A stretch of 64,000 bases of DNA from Symsagittifera roscoffensis (Eukaryota > Xenacoelomorpha > Acoela > Convolutidae): NCBI RefSeq assembly GCF_963678635.1, contig NC_087066.1:37460673-37524672 (forward strand). Reading direction: 5' to 3'. The notes beneath the pieces were generated by a model, which saw nothing but the letters and a program-made list of their open reading frames with translations, was not told where the DNA came from and searched no databases. Shown here in pieces: positions 46,945 through 55,670 of this stretch (position 1 is the stretch's first letter; every line of letters begins with the position of its first letter). A program made the position numbers and the translations under genes.

Positions 46945-47226
46945 TTAGTCAAAACTAATCCCTCCCGATTCATCTAATTGTTCAATTAGCGTCACTAATC
47001 CATAAAAACCATCAATTCTCTCGGTCAGATGTTCCGATAAAAACTCGAATTTAAAATTGCGTTTTTTCCATTCTGGTCGAATGTCACAAACTCCACGGAC
47101 AACCCGGTCAATGTCCTCATTCAGTCCTGTAGTCTTGATCAAAATGGTACAGTGCCATCGAACAGAATTTATAAAATGCATGAAATCTTTTTTATCCACG
47201 TCATATCGCCTCACTGCAAATTGCAA
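46945..47226 (-). CDS. Unidentified 93-residue ORF, possibly retroelement-derived
   Basis: The frame reads a balanced, protein-like sequence (DVDKKDFMHFINSVRWHC, then RNFKFEFLSEHLTERIDGF) with an acidic end and no repeats. No family is recognised. It lies beyond the last ORF of the large minus-strand element on the same strand, so it may be that element's last reading frame or a separate gene's exon. Confidence 0.35.
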   Translation of the reverse strand: MQFAVRRYDVDKKDFMHFINSVRWHCTILIKTTGLNEDIDRVVRGVCDIRPEWKKRNFKFEFLSEHLTERIDGFYGLVTLIEQLDESGGISFD

Positions 47227-47937
47227 ATGGCATCACACTACACTATTCTAGCCTTCCAAATTTTTTCACTAATCTGCACTTTCGAGGATATAACTTAAGA
47301 TAAAACCTTTTTTTTCTGACTTTCCCCGTCTATGCCCCGATTTAAAATTTTTTCTTCTAGGTTTAAAAAGTGTTGGGACGCGGGACAGTCCTGCCAACCA
47401 ACAAACTAAAATTATTCTATTATGCTTCTTCCCTTCGGAAATTTAGTTGTTGTTGGTCCTGAATATTAAAATTCAGGAATTCGGCGGTTAGAAGGAACAA
47501 AGAAATAATCTCCCTCTTCAAGAGATTACCCAAGCCTTTCATGTCACCACAAATTGATCAGTCGTTTTAGCTGATTGAAAACAATCATGCAGGCTGGATT
47601 ATTTAATATACTCTCCACTCAAGCCTCTCTAAAGAAATAGTAAGTGCCTCTAAAGCCACTAACTAAAATCATAATGCAAACTTATAAATGCATCAAGTTC
47701 TTTAATCTTCAAAAATCAACTAAATGTTTTCTCTTCAGTTTCAATTGCAAACTTAGTTGCTTTGTTTCTCATTTGAGTTTTCTCACACAAAACAATTCTG
47801 AGTGTTAACATCTTCTCTTTTGTTGCTTCTTTGGTTCTTTTTTTTGTTCACTCTTTGTCTTCGTCGTTTAGAAGTTCTAAAACTTCTAAATTCTTCTACT
47901 TTCTCTTCTTTTTGCATCTTGTTATTCGGCTTATTTG
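47227..47937. other. Stretch without a recognised gene; possible LTR region
   Basis: Contains T/C-rich runs on the plus strand (A/G-rich on the element's strand, as a polypurine tract would be), for example at 47300-47330 and 47820-47850. Its position 3' of the element's ORFs fits an LTR, but no repeat partner is available to test this. Confidence 0.25.
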
Positions 47938-48495
47938 TCAATGTTCCATCTCCTCCTCCTGTGACATTGACTCCGCACTTTCAGTCTCAGTGTCTTGCAA
48001 CACTTCGGTGGCTATTCTGACGCTGTTGGAGGCAGTCCTCCAACACTTCTGCTCTTCTACTCTTTGCTTGCAACAAGGTTGAGGATCAGTGTTAGTTTCT
48101 CTGTTTCGGCAGAAGCTGTTGTGGAGGCACAACGTCACGTTTCTCTCCAAGTCTTCCTTCAACATCTCTTCTCTTTCTCTTCCATGTCATTCACTTGTCA
48201 TAGAAGTCTTCTTCACTGCGGTGGTTACTGCATTCGGACGAGTTACAAAAGCTCGCTTGAAAGCTCCTACTCCAATGTCCAGCGGATACGCACTGTCCAC
48301 TCTGCTGTGCTTCGACACATGCTTCTTGGCATACTCGTACAAACATGCAGTCATGTTGGCTCTGAACCATGGCATCAGTCGTCTTCTGGCCCAAATTGGT
48401 TTTCACTTCCATCTGAATGTTCAAGAATTTGCACGTTGTCCCAAAAAAAGCTAAACATTTTAGACAATCCATATCCTGCAATTGCTCTTTCTTAG
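47938..48495 (-). pseudogene. Accessory region Y, 3' part (broken frames)
   Basis: Overlapping minus-strand frames; the best protein-like one reads MPWFRANMTACLYEYAKKHV and KRAFVTRPNAVTTAVKK (48187-48375). It is followed by an acidic end (TESAESMSQEEEMEH) in another frame. It continues the frame series at 48492-51562. No family is recognised. Confidence 0.35.
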
Positions 48496-49104
48496 GCTTT
48501 TTGTCTATTGTTCTCTCTTACATGAGCTTCCATCCATCCTGTCGCCATCATAACTCCCACTATCAATATCGTTAGGGGCTGTGATGAATCTGGTAAACCC
48601 ATGGAGAGCCGCTCTCCACAGTACCAGATCAACACCAGATTACTACGCCCGGGGTACCACCATGTTTGTAGCAAGCAATGGCAAGGGAACTCATTATGTG
48701 TCGACGTGATGCTTCTCCAATTACGCTTTTGTGACGCTCCCAGTAGTGGCTCTACTTCCATTATCACTCGGTGGACTTCATCATTTTCATCTACTGCATT
48801 GTAATCTGTGAATGTTGACCCTTTCTGCTTTTTTCTTTCAAAGTCTCTGAAGTTCCCACTGGCGTATCCCATGAACTTCTTTCCCAGAATCGATTCTAAT
48901 TCCTCTTTGGTTCTCTCTGGAACTGCTGAGAACATTTTGCACAGTAACTCGTAAGATTTTTCTGACATTCTCGCTAGTCTTACGCATTTTGGCACTGAGA
49001 AGGCTTGATCCACGATCGTTCTCGTACTTTTCACATCCACCGCTACAAAATGCACTGGGTATCTGCTCTTGCACATTGGAGCCAAAGTTTATCCCACTAA
49101 ACAT
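48492..49104 (-). pseudogene. Accessory region Y, piece with Ser/Lys-rich helical segment
   Basis: Reads PVHFVAVDVKSTRTIVDQAF, KSYELLCKMFSAVPERTKEE and NFRDFERKKQKGSTFTDYNA, then a region that drifts into an unlikely composition after a probable frameshift near 48720. The frame differs from the piece before it (49089-49634). Function unknown. Confidence 0.4.
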
Positions 49105-49634
49105 CGCGCTCCTGTCGGTCTACGATAGGTTTCACTGTGTCGGATGTTCATTTCCGCCTCGATCGCTTCCCTCCACTTTCCAATATACCTTTGCCCGGTT
49201 TGCAAAACTCCCGGAAACACTTCTACACTGATGGTCGTGACCACCTCATGCTTTTGTTCTAGATTCAATAGTGACTCTAAAGAACCAAACATGCTGTAGA
49301 AACCTAGTGCAGTCACTAGATTCACCTCGGTTCCTCCATGGCAATCTGCAATCAATTCCGTTTGCGTTTTTGCTTTCATCACAATGTTCCCAAACAATAT
49401 CGTCAAGTGCTTTTGTTGTTTTTCCAGGGTCTTTACGCAATCCAGACCTCCACAGATGTGACCCTCCAGTCCAAAGACTTCCACCAGACAGCTACCAGGT
49501 CTAACCCAGTCCTCTGGTCCCCAGCCAGGCAACTCTACTTTGTCTTCCCCGTTGCTCTTAGAGGCTGTAATAATCAAATTGTAAATGATGTTTAAGTCAC
49601 GCAAGTTACAGTCTGAATTTAGTTCCCTCTGCAC
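49089..49634 (-). CDS. Accessory region Y, 181-residue open piece, unknown domain
   Basis: An open frame with mixed alpha/beta-like composition: DKVELPGWGPEDWVRPGSC, HICGGLDCVKTLEKQQKHL and KHEVVTTISVEVFPGVL. It ends in GARCLVG at 49089. Protein-like text continues in a different frame, so it is probably one part of a longer broken protein. No family is recognised. It lies downstream of the integrase on the same strand. Confidence 0.45.
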   Translation of the reverse strand: MQRELNSDCNLRDLNIIYNLIITASKSNGEDKVELPGWGPEDWVRPGSCLVEVFGLEGHICGGLDCVKTLEKQQKHLTILFGNIVMKAKTQTELIADCHGGTEVNLVTALGFYSMFGSLESLLNLEQKHEVVTTISVEVFPGVLQTGQRYIGKWREAIEAEMNIRHSETYRRPTGARCLVG

Positions 49635-49999
49635 GTCTTGTATTGCTTGGACATCATGATGGTTTCATCCGTTCCCACACCACTATTAGACTCGTTCTTA
49701 GCAATTCGTCCGAGAATCCCAATCCAAACTCCACTCGATTGTCAGATTTTGGCACTGAAGGTGCAGTCACTTTTTCTTCCAACACCAGTCCCAGCTTAGT
49801 CTGCTGATTAGCAGCGCTTCTTATCGTTGCAATTCTTCACGTCCAGAGTCTTAGCAACACTGCTTGTTCGTAATCAAAGAAGCAATCGCGTATGTCTTCA
49901 TTAATGAAAGGGTTGTACGCCATCCCTACGATTCCGGATACGTAACTATATGACTTCGGCAGTGCTCCCATAGATTCTTTTGTGAGCCTCATCTCCTTG

Positions 50000-51110
50000 T
50001 TAGAGAATCTCCTTATTTCGACTCTCTTTTTTTATCGGTTCCAGCCCCACAGGCTCCTTCATGTTCACTCGCATCGGCTTACTCTGATGGATGTCCAAAA
50101 GTGCTAGCAAGAGCAAGGCTTTCGCTCGTTCATCGCCTTCTCTTAGCATCTTGACACAATAGTTCAATGCTGGCACTGATATTTGTTCTATCATGATTCG
50201 AATGAAACAGAGAGCGTCTCTCCGCTTCGCGCACAATACTGCTGCTCCTTCTTGGGTTATCAGATCTCTCACACTCGTAATTAAGAATACTTTCTATCTC
50301 TTCGATCTTTTTCTTTCTTCGAAATCATATTCCCCGCGTGTCAGTCCAGTCATGCACCAAGCGAACCTCAGTTGTAACTCTGTTCTCACATAGGGTATCG
50401 TTATCAGAGCGTGTATCATCGGAGTGGATCGCATTTCTTCTTCGAAGTACCGTAACACTACTGCTCTCCATAGTAGGCTCACCAACTGCTCGATCATTTC
50501 CGCATGCATTTCAGACGATACCAGAGTCCCGTATGCCTTCTGTTTCAGGGTTATGCCTTGCATCATCGTATCTAGATAACCCTCCATAGCACTTTTGTTT
50601 TCCAGAGCAATTAAGTGTCCTCTGGCCGAGTTCCTGTATTCCATCATCTCCATGTATCCACCAGCGAGTTCAACAATCGATACAAATTCCGACACTGTCA
50701 GTCGGTTATAATCCACCGGGACTAGCTGTCCTACAACGCTCCCCTTTTCCATGGTTCATGGAAGACAGTTTGAATTCTTGTAGGCTACTCTCTCCACATT
50801 GGCTGACTATTTCCATTTCTAACGTTGCTCCAGTCAGAGTGCGGTCACTCCTCTTGGTTTTGTAACTGGCTGATATTAATTCTGCCACGAGAATGGGTTG
50901 CACCATCGCTACGTCAGTCAACATTCTGTTTGTGCCAGTCAATCGGTCATCACCCTGTGCCAAGTCCATGGCTTCTTCGACGCGTTTTCTCTTGGCTGAG
51001 TTGACGGCTTTTATCGAGATTTCAGAATCCACCTTTGTTTTTCCAGCTTTCCTCATTTTCACTTTGCTTCCAAATTTCATTTTCGTATCATTCATCTTGT
51101 CAATCACCAT
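50000..51110 (-). pseudogene. Accessory region Y, main part (three frame-shifted pieces)
   Basis: Three consecutive pieces change frame but read on in sense. The first (51110-50706) is a basic segment, KMRKAGKTKVDSEISIKAVN with KRKRVEEAMD. The second (50752-50294) is a 152-residue helical piece with RLTVSEFVSIVELAGGYMEM and ALITIPYVRTELQLRFAWCM. The third (50272-50000) has RRDALCFIRIMIEQISVPAL and ERAKALLLLALLDIHQ. The helical, leucine-rich make-up could suit a capsid- or nucleoprotein-like oligomer, but that is a guess from composition. Frameshifts lie near 50745 and 50285. Confidence 0.45.
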
Positions 51111-51283
51111 AACTCACTCAATCTCCCTTCACACTCGTCGAGTTTTTCAAGGACTTCCCGCATTAGTGGTCTGTTGAGACCTATTTTCAGAATAGACTGA
51201 GTATGTAGCTCTGAACTACTGTCCAGGCCTCTTCCATGAAGGCAACTCTGTCCATACTGCATCCTGTCCTACTCTCGTGGTCT

Positions 51284-51562
51284 CTATGATTCTTCCGGCA
51301 ACTTTCCCAAGAAAGGTACTCTGGCAGTGCCTTCTATTCTTCTTCTCCTCGGTGATTCCATTAAGAGTTTCTTTTCAGCATTTTTAGAATTGCACGGAGA
51401 GCTGCTCTCCGGCAAGTTCCAAATCATTTCCATGAAGGCCGAGGGAGGTTCCAGCGTAGAAGTTCTCTCGTCTGCTGGCTCAGTCGTCGCTTCTAACATG
51501 TCTGTGCCGTTTTCAAAGTCGCTGAGGAAGTTGAAGTCCAGGCTGGACATCCTGCCTGTCAA
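51284..51562 (-). CDS. Accessory region Y, acidic Ser/Pro-rich N-terminal piece
   Basis: 92 residues starting MTGRMSSLDFNFLSDFENG, with a disordered acidic stretch and PRRRRIEGTARVPFLGK before a stop. It follows region X after a gap of about 40 bases, so it is the likely start of a second downstream reading frame. The family is unknown. Confidence 0.4.
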   Translation of the reverse strand: MTGRMSSLDFNFLSDFENGTDMLEATTEPADERTSTLEPPSAFMEMIWNLPESSSPCNSKNAEKKLLMESPRRRRIEGTARVPFLGKLPEES

Positions 51563-51601
51563 AGCCTTGTCGTCCTCTTTCTCAGCCTGATCGGGATCCT
51601 G

Positions 51602-52516
51602 TTACATAGGCTCTTCCGATTGACGGCTTCCTCCCTGCCCATCGTCTCCTCTTGGATTCTTTCCTGAACTTGAGGGCCCTTGCTCTTCATCCCTTACTCC
51701 ATCTGGAAACTTCGGTACAACTAGTCTGCCAGCTGACTGATCTTCCTCCTCTCCGTGAACTACCTTGACTTCTTCACAGCCGAAGGGTGCTAGCATGGTT
51801 CTAGTCAAAAGAGTTCCGACCACCGTTAACTCTGGTTTTACACTCGTTAAGATTAGTGAGGCTTCCTGTAAGTCCACCTTGCCTCTCATGACCATTGGCG
51901 CCAGATCCAATTTCGCCCACTCCTCGTCAAATCTTCCAGGATTCGGAGTCGCTGCATTGTTCTTTCGTCTCCTTGTTGTTTCATCCGTGTAGGCAAACTG
52001 CGTATACTGCAGCACTGCGACGTTTCTGCTCACGAAGCACTGGTCCATCATCTCGGAGAATTTCGCTACCCTGCTTTCATTAGTTTCAAAGGCTCTCAAC
52101 CAAGGGGTTTGTACTCCGGAGTCTGCTCCGAGCAACATCTTTCTGATCAAAGGGAATTCAGAAACCTCTTCTGGCAGTTTCTTGTAGTAACCCCAGCCTT
52201 TCGTTTCTTCTATCAATTTATGACACGCTGCATTCAGTTGAGGAATTCTTGTGACTTCGCCGTTTGTCTTATCGTAGGGCCTTAGATTCCAGAGCTTCGG
52301 GAATACCTCGATGTGCCATCTGTCCATTTCTCCCATTCTGTCCCGGAAGTGATCGTCAAAGTTTATGACGGCCATCTCCGGCTCTGATATCTTCGCGAAT
52401 ATCAAGTCCTCACTGATTATCTCACGTAGTGCGTATTGCTCACACCAGTTAAGTGCACTTCCGTCCACTGCTGATATGAGGTTCACGTGCAACACCGACC
52501 TCCTGTACGCATCCAC
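51602..52516 (-). CDS. Accessory region X, 304-residue C-terminal piece
   Basis: The longest single open frame of the accessory region: RSVLHVNLISAVDGSALNWC, EMDRWHIEVFPKLWNLRPY, RKMLLGADSGVQTPWLRAF, ending in a Gly/Ser/Glu-rich tail (QGPSSSGKNPRGDDGQGG). Upstream, in another frame, protein-like sequence (LSLAMRTDPLALIRGATEF) runs into it, so the ATG at 52516 is probably internal and a frameshift lies near 52520. No family is recognised. An open frame of this length in a decayed element suggests that the ORF matters to the family. Confidence 0.5.
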   Translation of the reverse strand: MDAYRRSVLHVNLISAVDGSALNWCEQYALREIISEDLIFAKISEPEMAVINFDDHFRDRMGEMDRWHIEVFPKLWNLRPYDKTNGEVTRIPQLNAACHKLIEETKGWGYYKKLPEEVSEFPLIRKMLLGADSGVQTPWLRAFETNESRVAKFSEMMDQCFVSRNVAVLQYTQFAYTDETTRRRKNNAATPNPGRFDEEWAKLDLAPMVMRGKVDLQEASLILTSVKPELTVVGTLLTRTMLAPFGCEEVKVVHGEEEDQSAGRLVVPKFPDGVRDEEQGPSSSGKNPRGDDGQGGSRQSEEPM

Positions 52517-52716
52517 CTTAACAGACCGTTTATCACCGTCACGAACTCCGTGGCTCCTCTGATCAATGCTAAGGGATCGGTCCTCATAGCCAAGCTCAGG
52601 TCAGTTAGCAGGGTCATGCCCTCAGCATGACGTCGCACGTCTTCCTCCTTCTGAATCGTCTCATCCTCTCCTGTTCCAAAGCGATTCCACTCTAGAAGGT
52701 ATTGGATACGAGTAGG

Positions 52717-53301
52717 TCAAAGATCTCTTATCTTGGTCCAGGAATCCGTGGGTCGCTTCACGTCTAATTTCCTCGCGTTCTCCCTCATCTGCTCCGGGTA
52801 GCGTATCAGATTCATCAATCCTCCCAAGTTTCCGTGCGTTATCGCAATGAACGTTAGAAGTCCATCTAGTCGCAAAATCTGCACTCCTTCGGTGAGCAGT
52901 ATCACTGGTCCTCTCACGAAGATCTCTGCTCCAAACGTCACAAACAGGGCTAGTAATTCAACGATCAATACTTCTACGACTGCTTGGAGGAATTCCTTTA
53001 TCAGGTATCGAGAAAGCGATGGGTAAACTTTCGCCAAGAAGGAAGCGGTCCATCCGGCTCCTAACCCTTCCAGCATGCTGTCAGTCCGTTCAAAGCCTTC
53101 TTCTCCCTTTACATTATGTGTCCAGAAAGCTTCCAGGGTAACTTGGCACACTCTGTTCACGAACTCGGCTGACTTCTCTTCAGCATTTTTGGCCAGGTTA
53201 CCTCTTTCACCAGACTGGCATGGATTTTCCTGATCATCACTGGGACTCGCTAGAAAGCGTCCGTGCCCAATGCGGCTATTCGAGGGGTCAAGTGCAGCCA
53301 C
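52717..53301 (-). CDS. Accessory region X, 194-residue piece with hydrophobic helices
   Basis: Reads AEFVNRVCQVTLEAFWTHNV, then AGWTASFLAKVYPSLSRYL. A strongly hydrophobic stretch (AVVEVLIVELLALFVTFGAE) follows, then RGPVILLTEGVQILRLDGL. The hydrophobic part could be a membrane helix pair or a buried helical core. It ends in a stop after TKIRDL. The N-terminal 30 residues look out of frame compared with the rest. Family unknown. Confidence 0.45.
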   Translation of the reverse strand: MAALDPSNSRIGHGRFLASPSDDQENPCQSGERGNLAKNAEEKSAEFVNRVCQVTLEAFWTHNVKGEEGFERTDSMLEGLGAGWTASFLAKVYPSLSRYLIKEFLQAVVEVLIVELLALFVTFGAEIFVRGPVILLTEGVQILRLDGLLTFIAITHGNLGGLMNLIRYPEQMRENARKLDVKRPTDSWTKIRDL

Positions 53302-53358
53302 TTGTTAGCCTCTGGTTTCGTTCTCATGACCATCGCTTCCAAGTGAGCTCTTGTCTCC

Positions 53359-53559
53359 TTAGAGTTTTTCCCCTCTTTCTCCTTCCTCTTTCTTTTCCAT
53401 TCCTCGGAACCATAGGTCGTGGGACATCGCTACAAATACTCGATGGTCATCGTCAATTCCTGGTTTCAGTTTAAATTTTCGGCTGAAATTGGACAGTTCT
53501 AACCCCAGTACTTCGTCTAACACTAACATGTGCAGTAAATGGTCCTTAAATCCTCGCAT
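53359..53559 (-). CDS. Accessory region X, short piece after an in-frame stop
   Basis: Continues the frame of the piece ending at 53566 beyond a single TAG: MRGFKDHLLHMLVLDEVLGL, then a Lys/Glu-rich end. It is best read as the same protein interrupted by one nonsense change. Confidence 0.4.
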   Translation of the reverse strand: MRGFKDHLLHMLVLDEVLGLELSNFSRKFKLKPGIDDDHRVFVAMSHDLWFRGMEKKEEGERGEKL

Positions 53560-53565
53560 CGCATT

Positions 53566-54279
53566 CTAGATGTCAGACCACACCGCAGGCAATTCCGCCC
53601 TAAGTGGTCTTAGTTTCTCCATCTCTATTCCGCGATTTGGGGCAGATATGATCACATCATTTTTCTCTTCCGAGAGCAACGCCACCATCGCGTATACAAA
53701 CTTCAGTCCATCCGAGAGATGTGTATATCCCGGGGAAAGTGCAAACACGGCTCTCGGTGTTATCTTGGGGAAGGGACCTTCTTTCAGCGTGTCCACTACT
53801 TCACCCATCGATTCGAGGATATCCTTTATCACTGGCCACACTGCGTCTTCTGCCGTTGTAGGCTCTCTGAGTCTGCTCAGGAGACCCCTACTGTGTAGAT
53901 GGTCGTTTATGCCGGCAAATACTATCGTGATCGTGTTCATTTTCGTCTGTCGTTGTACCCCGATTGCCATCGACACCGACTGCTTTAGGTCCAGGTCGAC
54001 CGCTGCCAACATTATAACGTCAGGCCAAAACAGAGACATGGAGGTATGTACGAAGTCTGAGTTCGCGACTATCATAATCTTTGCTTTTCTCATTTCTGCT
54101 TTGTCATACGCTGCAAAGATGGTCTCGTCTTTCCTAATCGTCTTCATTCCAGCATATCTCTGAACATCGCCTTCTTGAGTCACTTGTCTCGGGTACACCC
54201 TATCTTTTACGTGACCTGGGGGTCCTCGTATTTGCTTGAACATTTTCACGTGTTGTCCTATTGGTGCCCTCGTTGTCAA
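53566..54279 (-). CDS. Accessory region X, 237-residue alpha/beta domain, weakly SGNH-like
   Basis: Alternating strands and helices: AKIMIVANSDFVHTSMSLFW, VIMLAAVDLDLKQSVSMAI, NTITIVFAGINDHLHSRG, RAVFALSPGYTHLSDGLKFV. The order 'VAN-S-D', 'AGIND', 'HLSDG' recalls blocks I, III and V of SGNH hydrolases, but the block I Gly and the block V His are missing. It would be a non-catalytic relative of the clearer domain at 54815-55492, if related at all. It ends at a TAG (53566), after which the frame continues. Confidence 0.5.
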   Translation of the reverse strand: MTTRAPIGQHVKMFKQIRGPPGHVKDRVYPRQVTQEGDVQRYAGMKTIRKDETIFAAYDKAEMRKAKIMIVANSDFVHTSMSLFWPDVIMLAAVDLDLKQSVSMAIGVQRQTKMNTITIVFAGINDHLHSRGLLSRLREPTTAEDAVWPVIKDILESMGEVVDTLKEGPFPKITPRAVFALSPGYTHLSDGLKFVYAMVALLSEEKNDVIISAPNRGIEMEKLRPLRAELPAVWSDI

Positions 54280-54300
54280 GAATCTTCCGGGCCTCTTTTC

Positions 54301-54828
54301 TCAATTTCCTTCATCATGATTCAGTTTTACATCTTGCAAAGGTCTTGCATTTACTGGACCCATTGTATTGTTTGAGGGCAGTCCCTCTAAGTCAGCGAAT
54401 CTCAAGGCGGTCGTGGAGCTGAAGTTTATGCCAGCTGCTATCAAACAATCCACGCCTGCGATCGAGTACAGCCCGTTGACGGATAGTTTCGCTCCATTTA
54501 GCATCCTTATGGCATCTGCTGCAAATTTTACCGTCTGAAAGTTCGATTTCATCAAGTCCTGTTTGTATATATGCCAGGGAGAAGGTATGGGCCTCGACCA
54601 CATCAAAGAGCTCCTGTCTGGTCGTCGCTCTTCTCGTCTGGTACTCGTAGTCTCTGATCTAGTCTCTGATCTCGAGGTACTTGTGTTCTCTGTAGTTGTG
54701 TTGACAGGTCCCAATCTTCGCCTTGGATGAATGGTTCTTCTTACTGGCGCTTCTCCCAATCGATCCTTTTCATCCGTCCTTTGCCCTTGCTCGCTAGAGC
54801 TTTGCTGCCTTAGGTCACGGCTGTTCAT
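54301..54828 (-). CDS. Accessory region X, Arg/Ser-rich linker and globular piece
   Basis: The first about 80 residues are disordered and basic (HPRRRLGPVNTTTENTSTS, SETTSTRREERRPDRSS). A globular part follows (IRMLNGAKLSVNGLYSIAGV, TALRFADLEGLPSNNTMG). Its start repeats the RQQSSSE.GQ.TDE of the end of the SGNH piece, because a 40-bp stretch is duplicated at a 55-bp offset (54771-54810 and 54826-54865). That shift of 55 is not a multiple of three and so breaks the frame. Confidence 0.5.
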   Translation of the reverse strand: MNSRDLRQQSSSEQGQRTDEKDRLGEAPVRRTIHPRRRLGPVNTTTENTSTSRSETRSETTSTRREERRPDRSSLMWSRPIPSPWHIYKQDLMKSNFQTVKFAADAIRMLNGAKLSVNGLYSIAGVDCLIAAGINFSSTTALRFADLEGLPSNNTMGPVNARPLQDVKLNHDEGN

Positions 54829-54865
54829 CCGTCTTTTGCCCTGGCTCGCTAGAGCTTTGCTGCCT
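54771..54865. repeat. 55-bp-offset tandem microduplication that breaks an ORF
   Basis: CATCCGTCCTTTGCCCTTGC..GCTTTGCTGCCT at 54771-54810 and CATCCGTCTTTTGCCCTGGC..GCTTTGCTGCCT at 54826-54865 differ at only a few bases. Confidence 0.85.
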
Positions 54866-55492
54866 GTATGTCATTTTCTTCTTTTTTAACACTCCCGTAT
54901 CAAAGAGCTCAACTTTCATTTCATCCAGTTGCTCCTGAAAGACTCGGTTCATCCAGGCTTGTCCTTCGATGATATCAAACTGGATCCCATCGGTGGTTAG
55001 TCTGGCCTGATCCATAGCTCTTAGCTCGTGTTCAATGTCCATAAGGATCATCCGTCCAGCATTCCGACTCGCCAGATTTCTCAGTATGTTGTTCCAGCTG
55101 ATGACTCCTTCATTATGCCTCTTTCCTGTCGATGTCAATGTTTTTGTGCTCATGGGTACGGTGCAGACGGTCGGTACCGCGCACTTGAATTTCTGCCAGA
55201 TAGTATTGAATAGGCACACCATCATCGGTTCCCATTCTGCCTCTTCCTTATCTGAGCCTCTAGATACGTTGTTCGTCCCTATCAGGATCATTATGTTAGG
55301 GATCCTCCCTGGGTTCATTAGCTCAACCATTCGAAATAGCTGGGCTATCGTTGCACCTCCAAATGCACTCACCGTGGTGATCCAAGATATTCTCAGGTTT
55401 TGGAGAACTCTCACCAAACTGTCACCCAGTATCCAATGAGATGCCCAAGCGGCGGTTGTTGCATGTTCATCGCCGGACTCCAAGTCGATCAA
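54815..55492 (-). CDS. SGNH/GDSL-like hydrolase domain, likely catalytically impaired
   Basis: 225 residues. Block I W-I-L-G-D-S-L puts the nucleophile Ser at about residue 25. A block II-like Gly lies in SAFGGAT (about 42-48). Block III I-G-T-N-N is at about 71-75. Block V T-T-D-G-I-Q-F is near 165-171, where active enzymes have D-x-x-H; the His is Gln here. SGNH hydrolases cleave esters, and some non-LTR elements encode one, but finding one downstream of a Ty3-type integrase is unusual. Sequence in sense upstream (RAPEWKIREMPMKKVSRVF) lies in another frame, so the true protein begins further up and a frameshift lies near 55490. Confidence 0.65.
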   Translation of the reverse strand: MIDLESGDEHATTAAWASHWILGDSLVRVLQNLRISWITTVSAFGGATIAQLFRMVELMNPGRIPNIMILIGTNNVSRGSDKEEAEWEPMMVCLFNTIWQKFKCAVPTVCTVPMSTKTLTSTGKRHNEGVISWNNILRNLASRNAGRMILMDIEHELRAMDQARLTTDGIQFDIIEGQAWMNRVFQEQLDEMKVELFDTGVLKKKKMTYRQQSSSEPGQKTDEQP

Positions 55493-55670
55493 TCAGCATC
55501 CGGAACTCCTGTGAAGTTATTCTTCACTTGGTTGTTCTTCTGCACGTCAAACACTCGCGATACTTTCTTCATTGGCATTTCCCTTATTTTCCATTCAGGG
55601 GCTCTAGATGTCTTCACTGGTAACGTGACACTGTCAACTCCCGTTTTCTGTATCGTTTATCGGGAGACTT

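Noticed and set aside
46000-47940. A definite 3' LTR for the large retroelement
   Set aside because: Position and T/C-rich runs are suggestive, but the partner LTR is outside the window and no TG..CA ends could be verified.
48492-51110. Calling the helical accessory pieces a viral nucleoprotein
   Set aside because: Only overall composition suggests it. No diagnostic motif was seen, so no viral family is named.
53570-54163. 197-residue plus-strand ORF
   Set aside because: It is the shadow of the minus-strand 237-residue piece, which has the more protein-like alpha/beta composition and fits the strand of the element.
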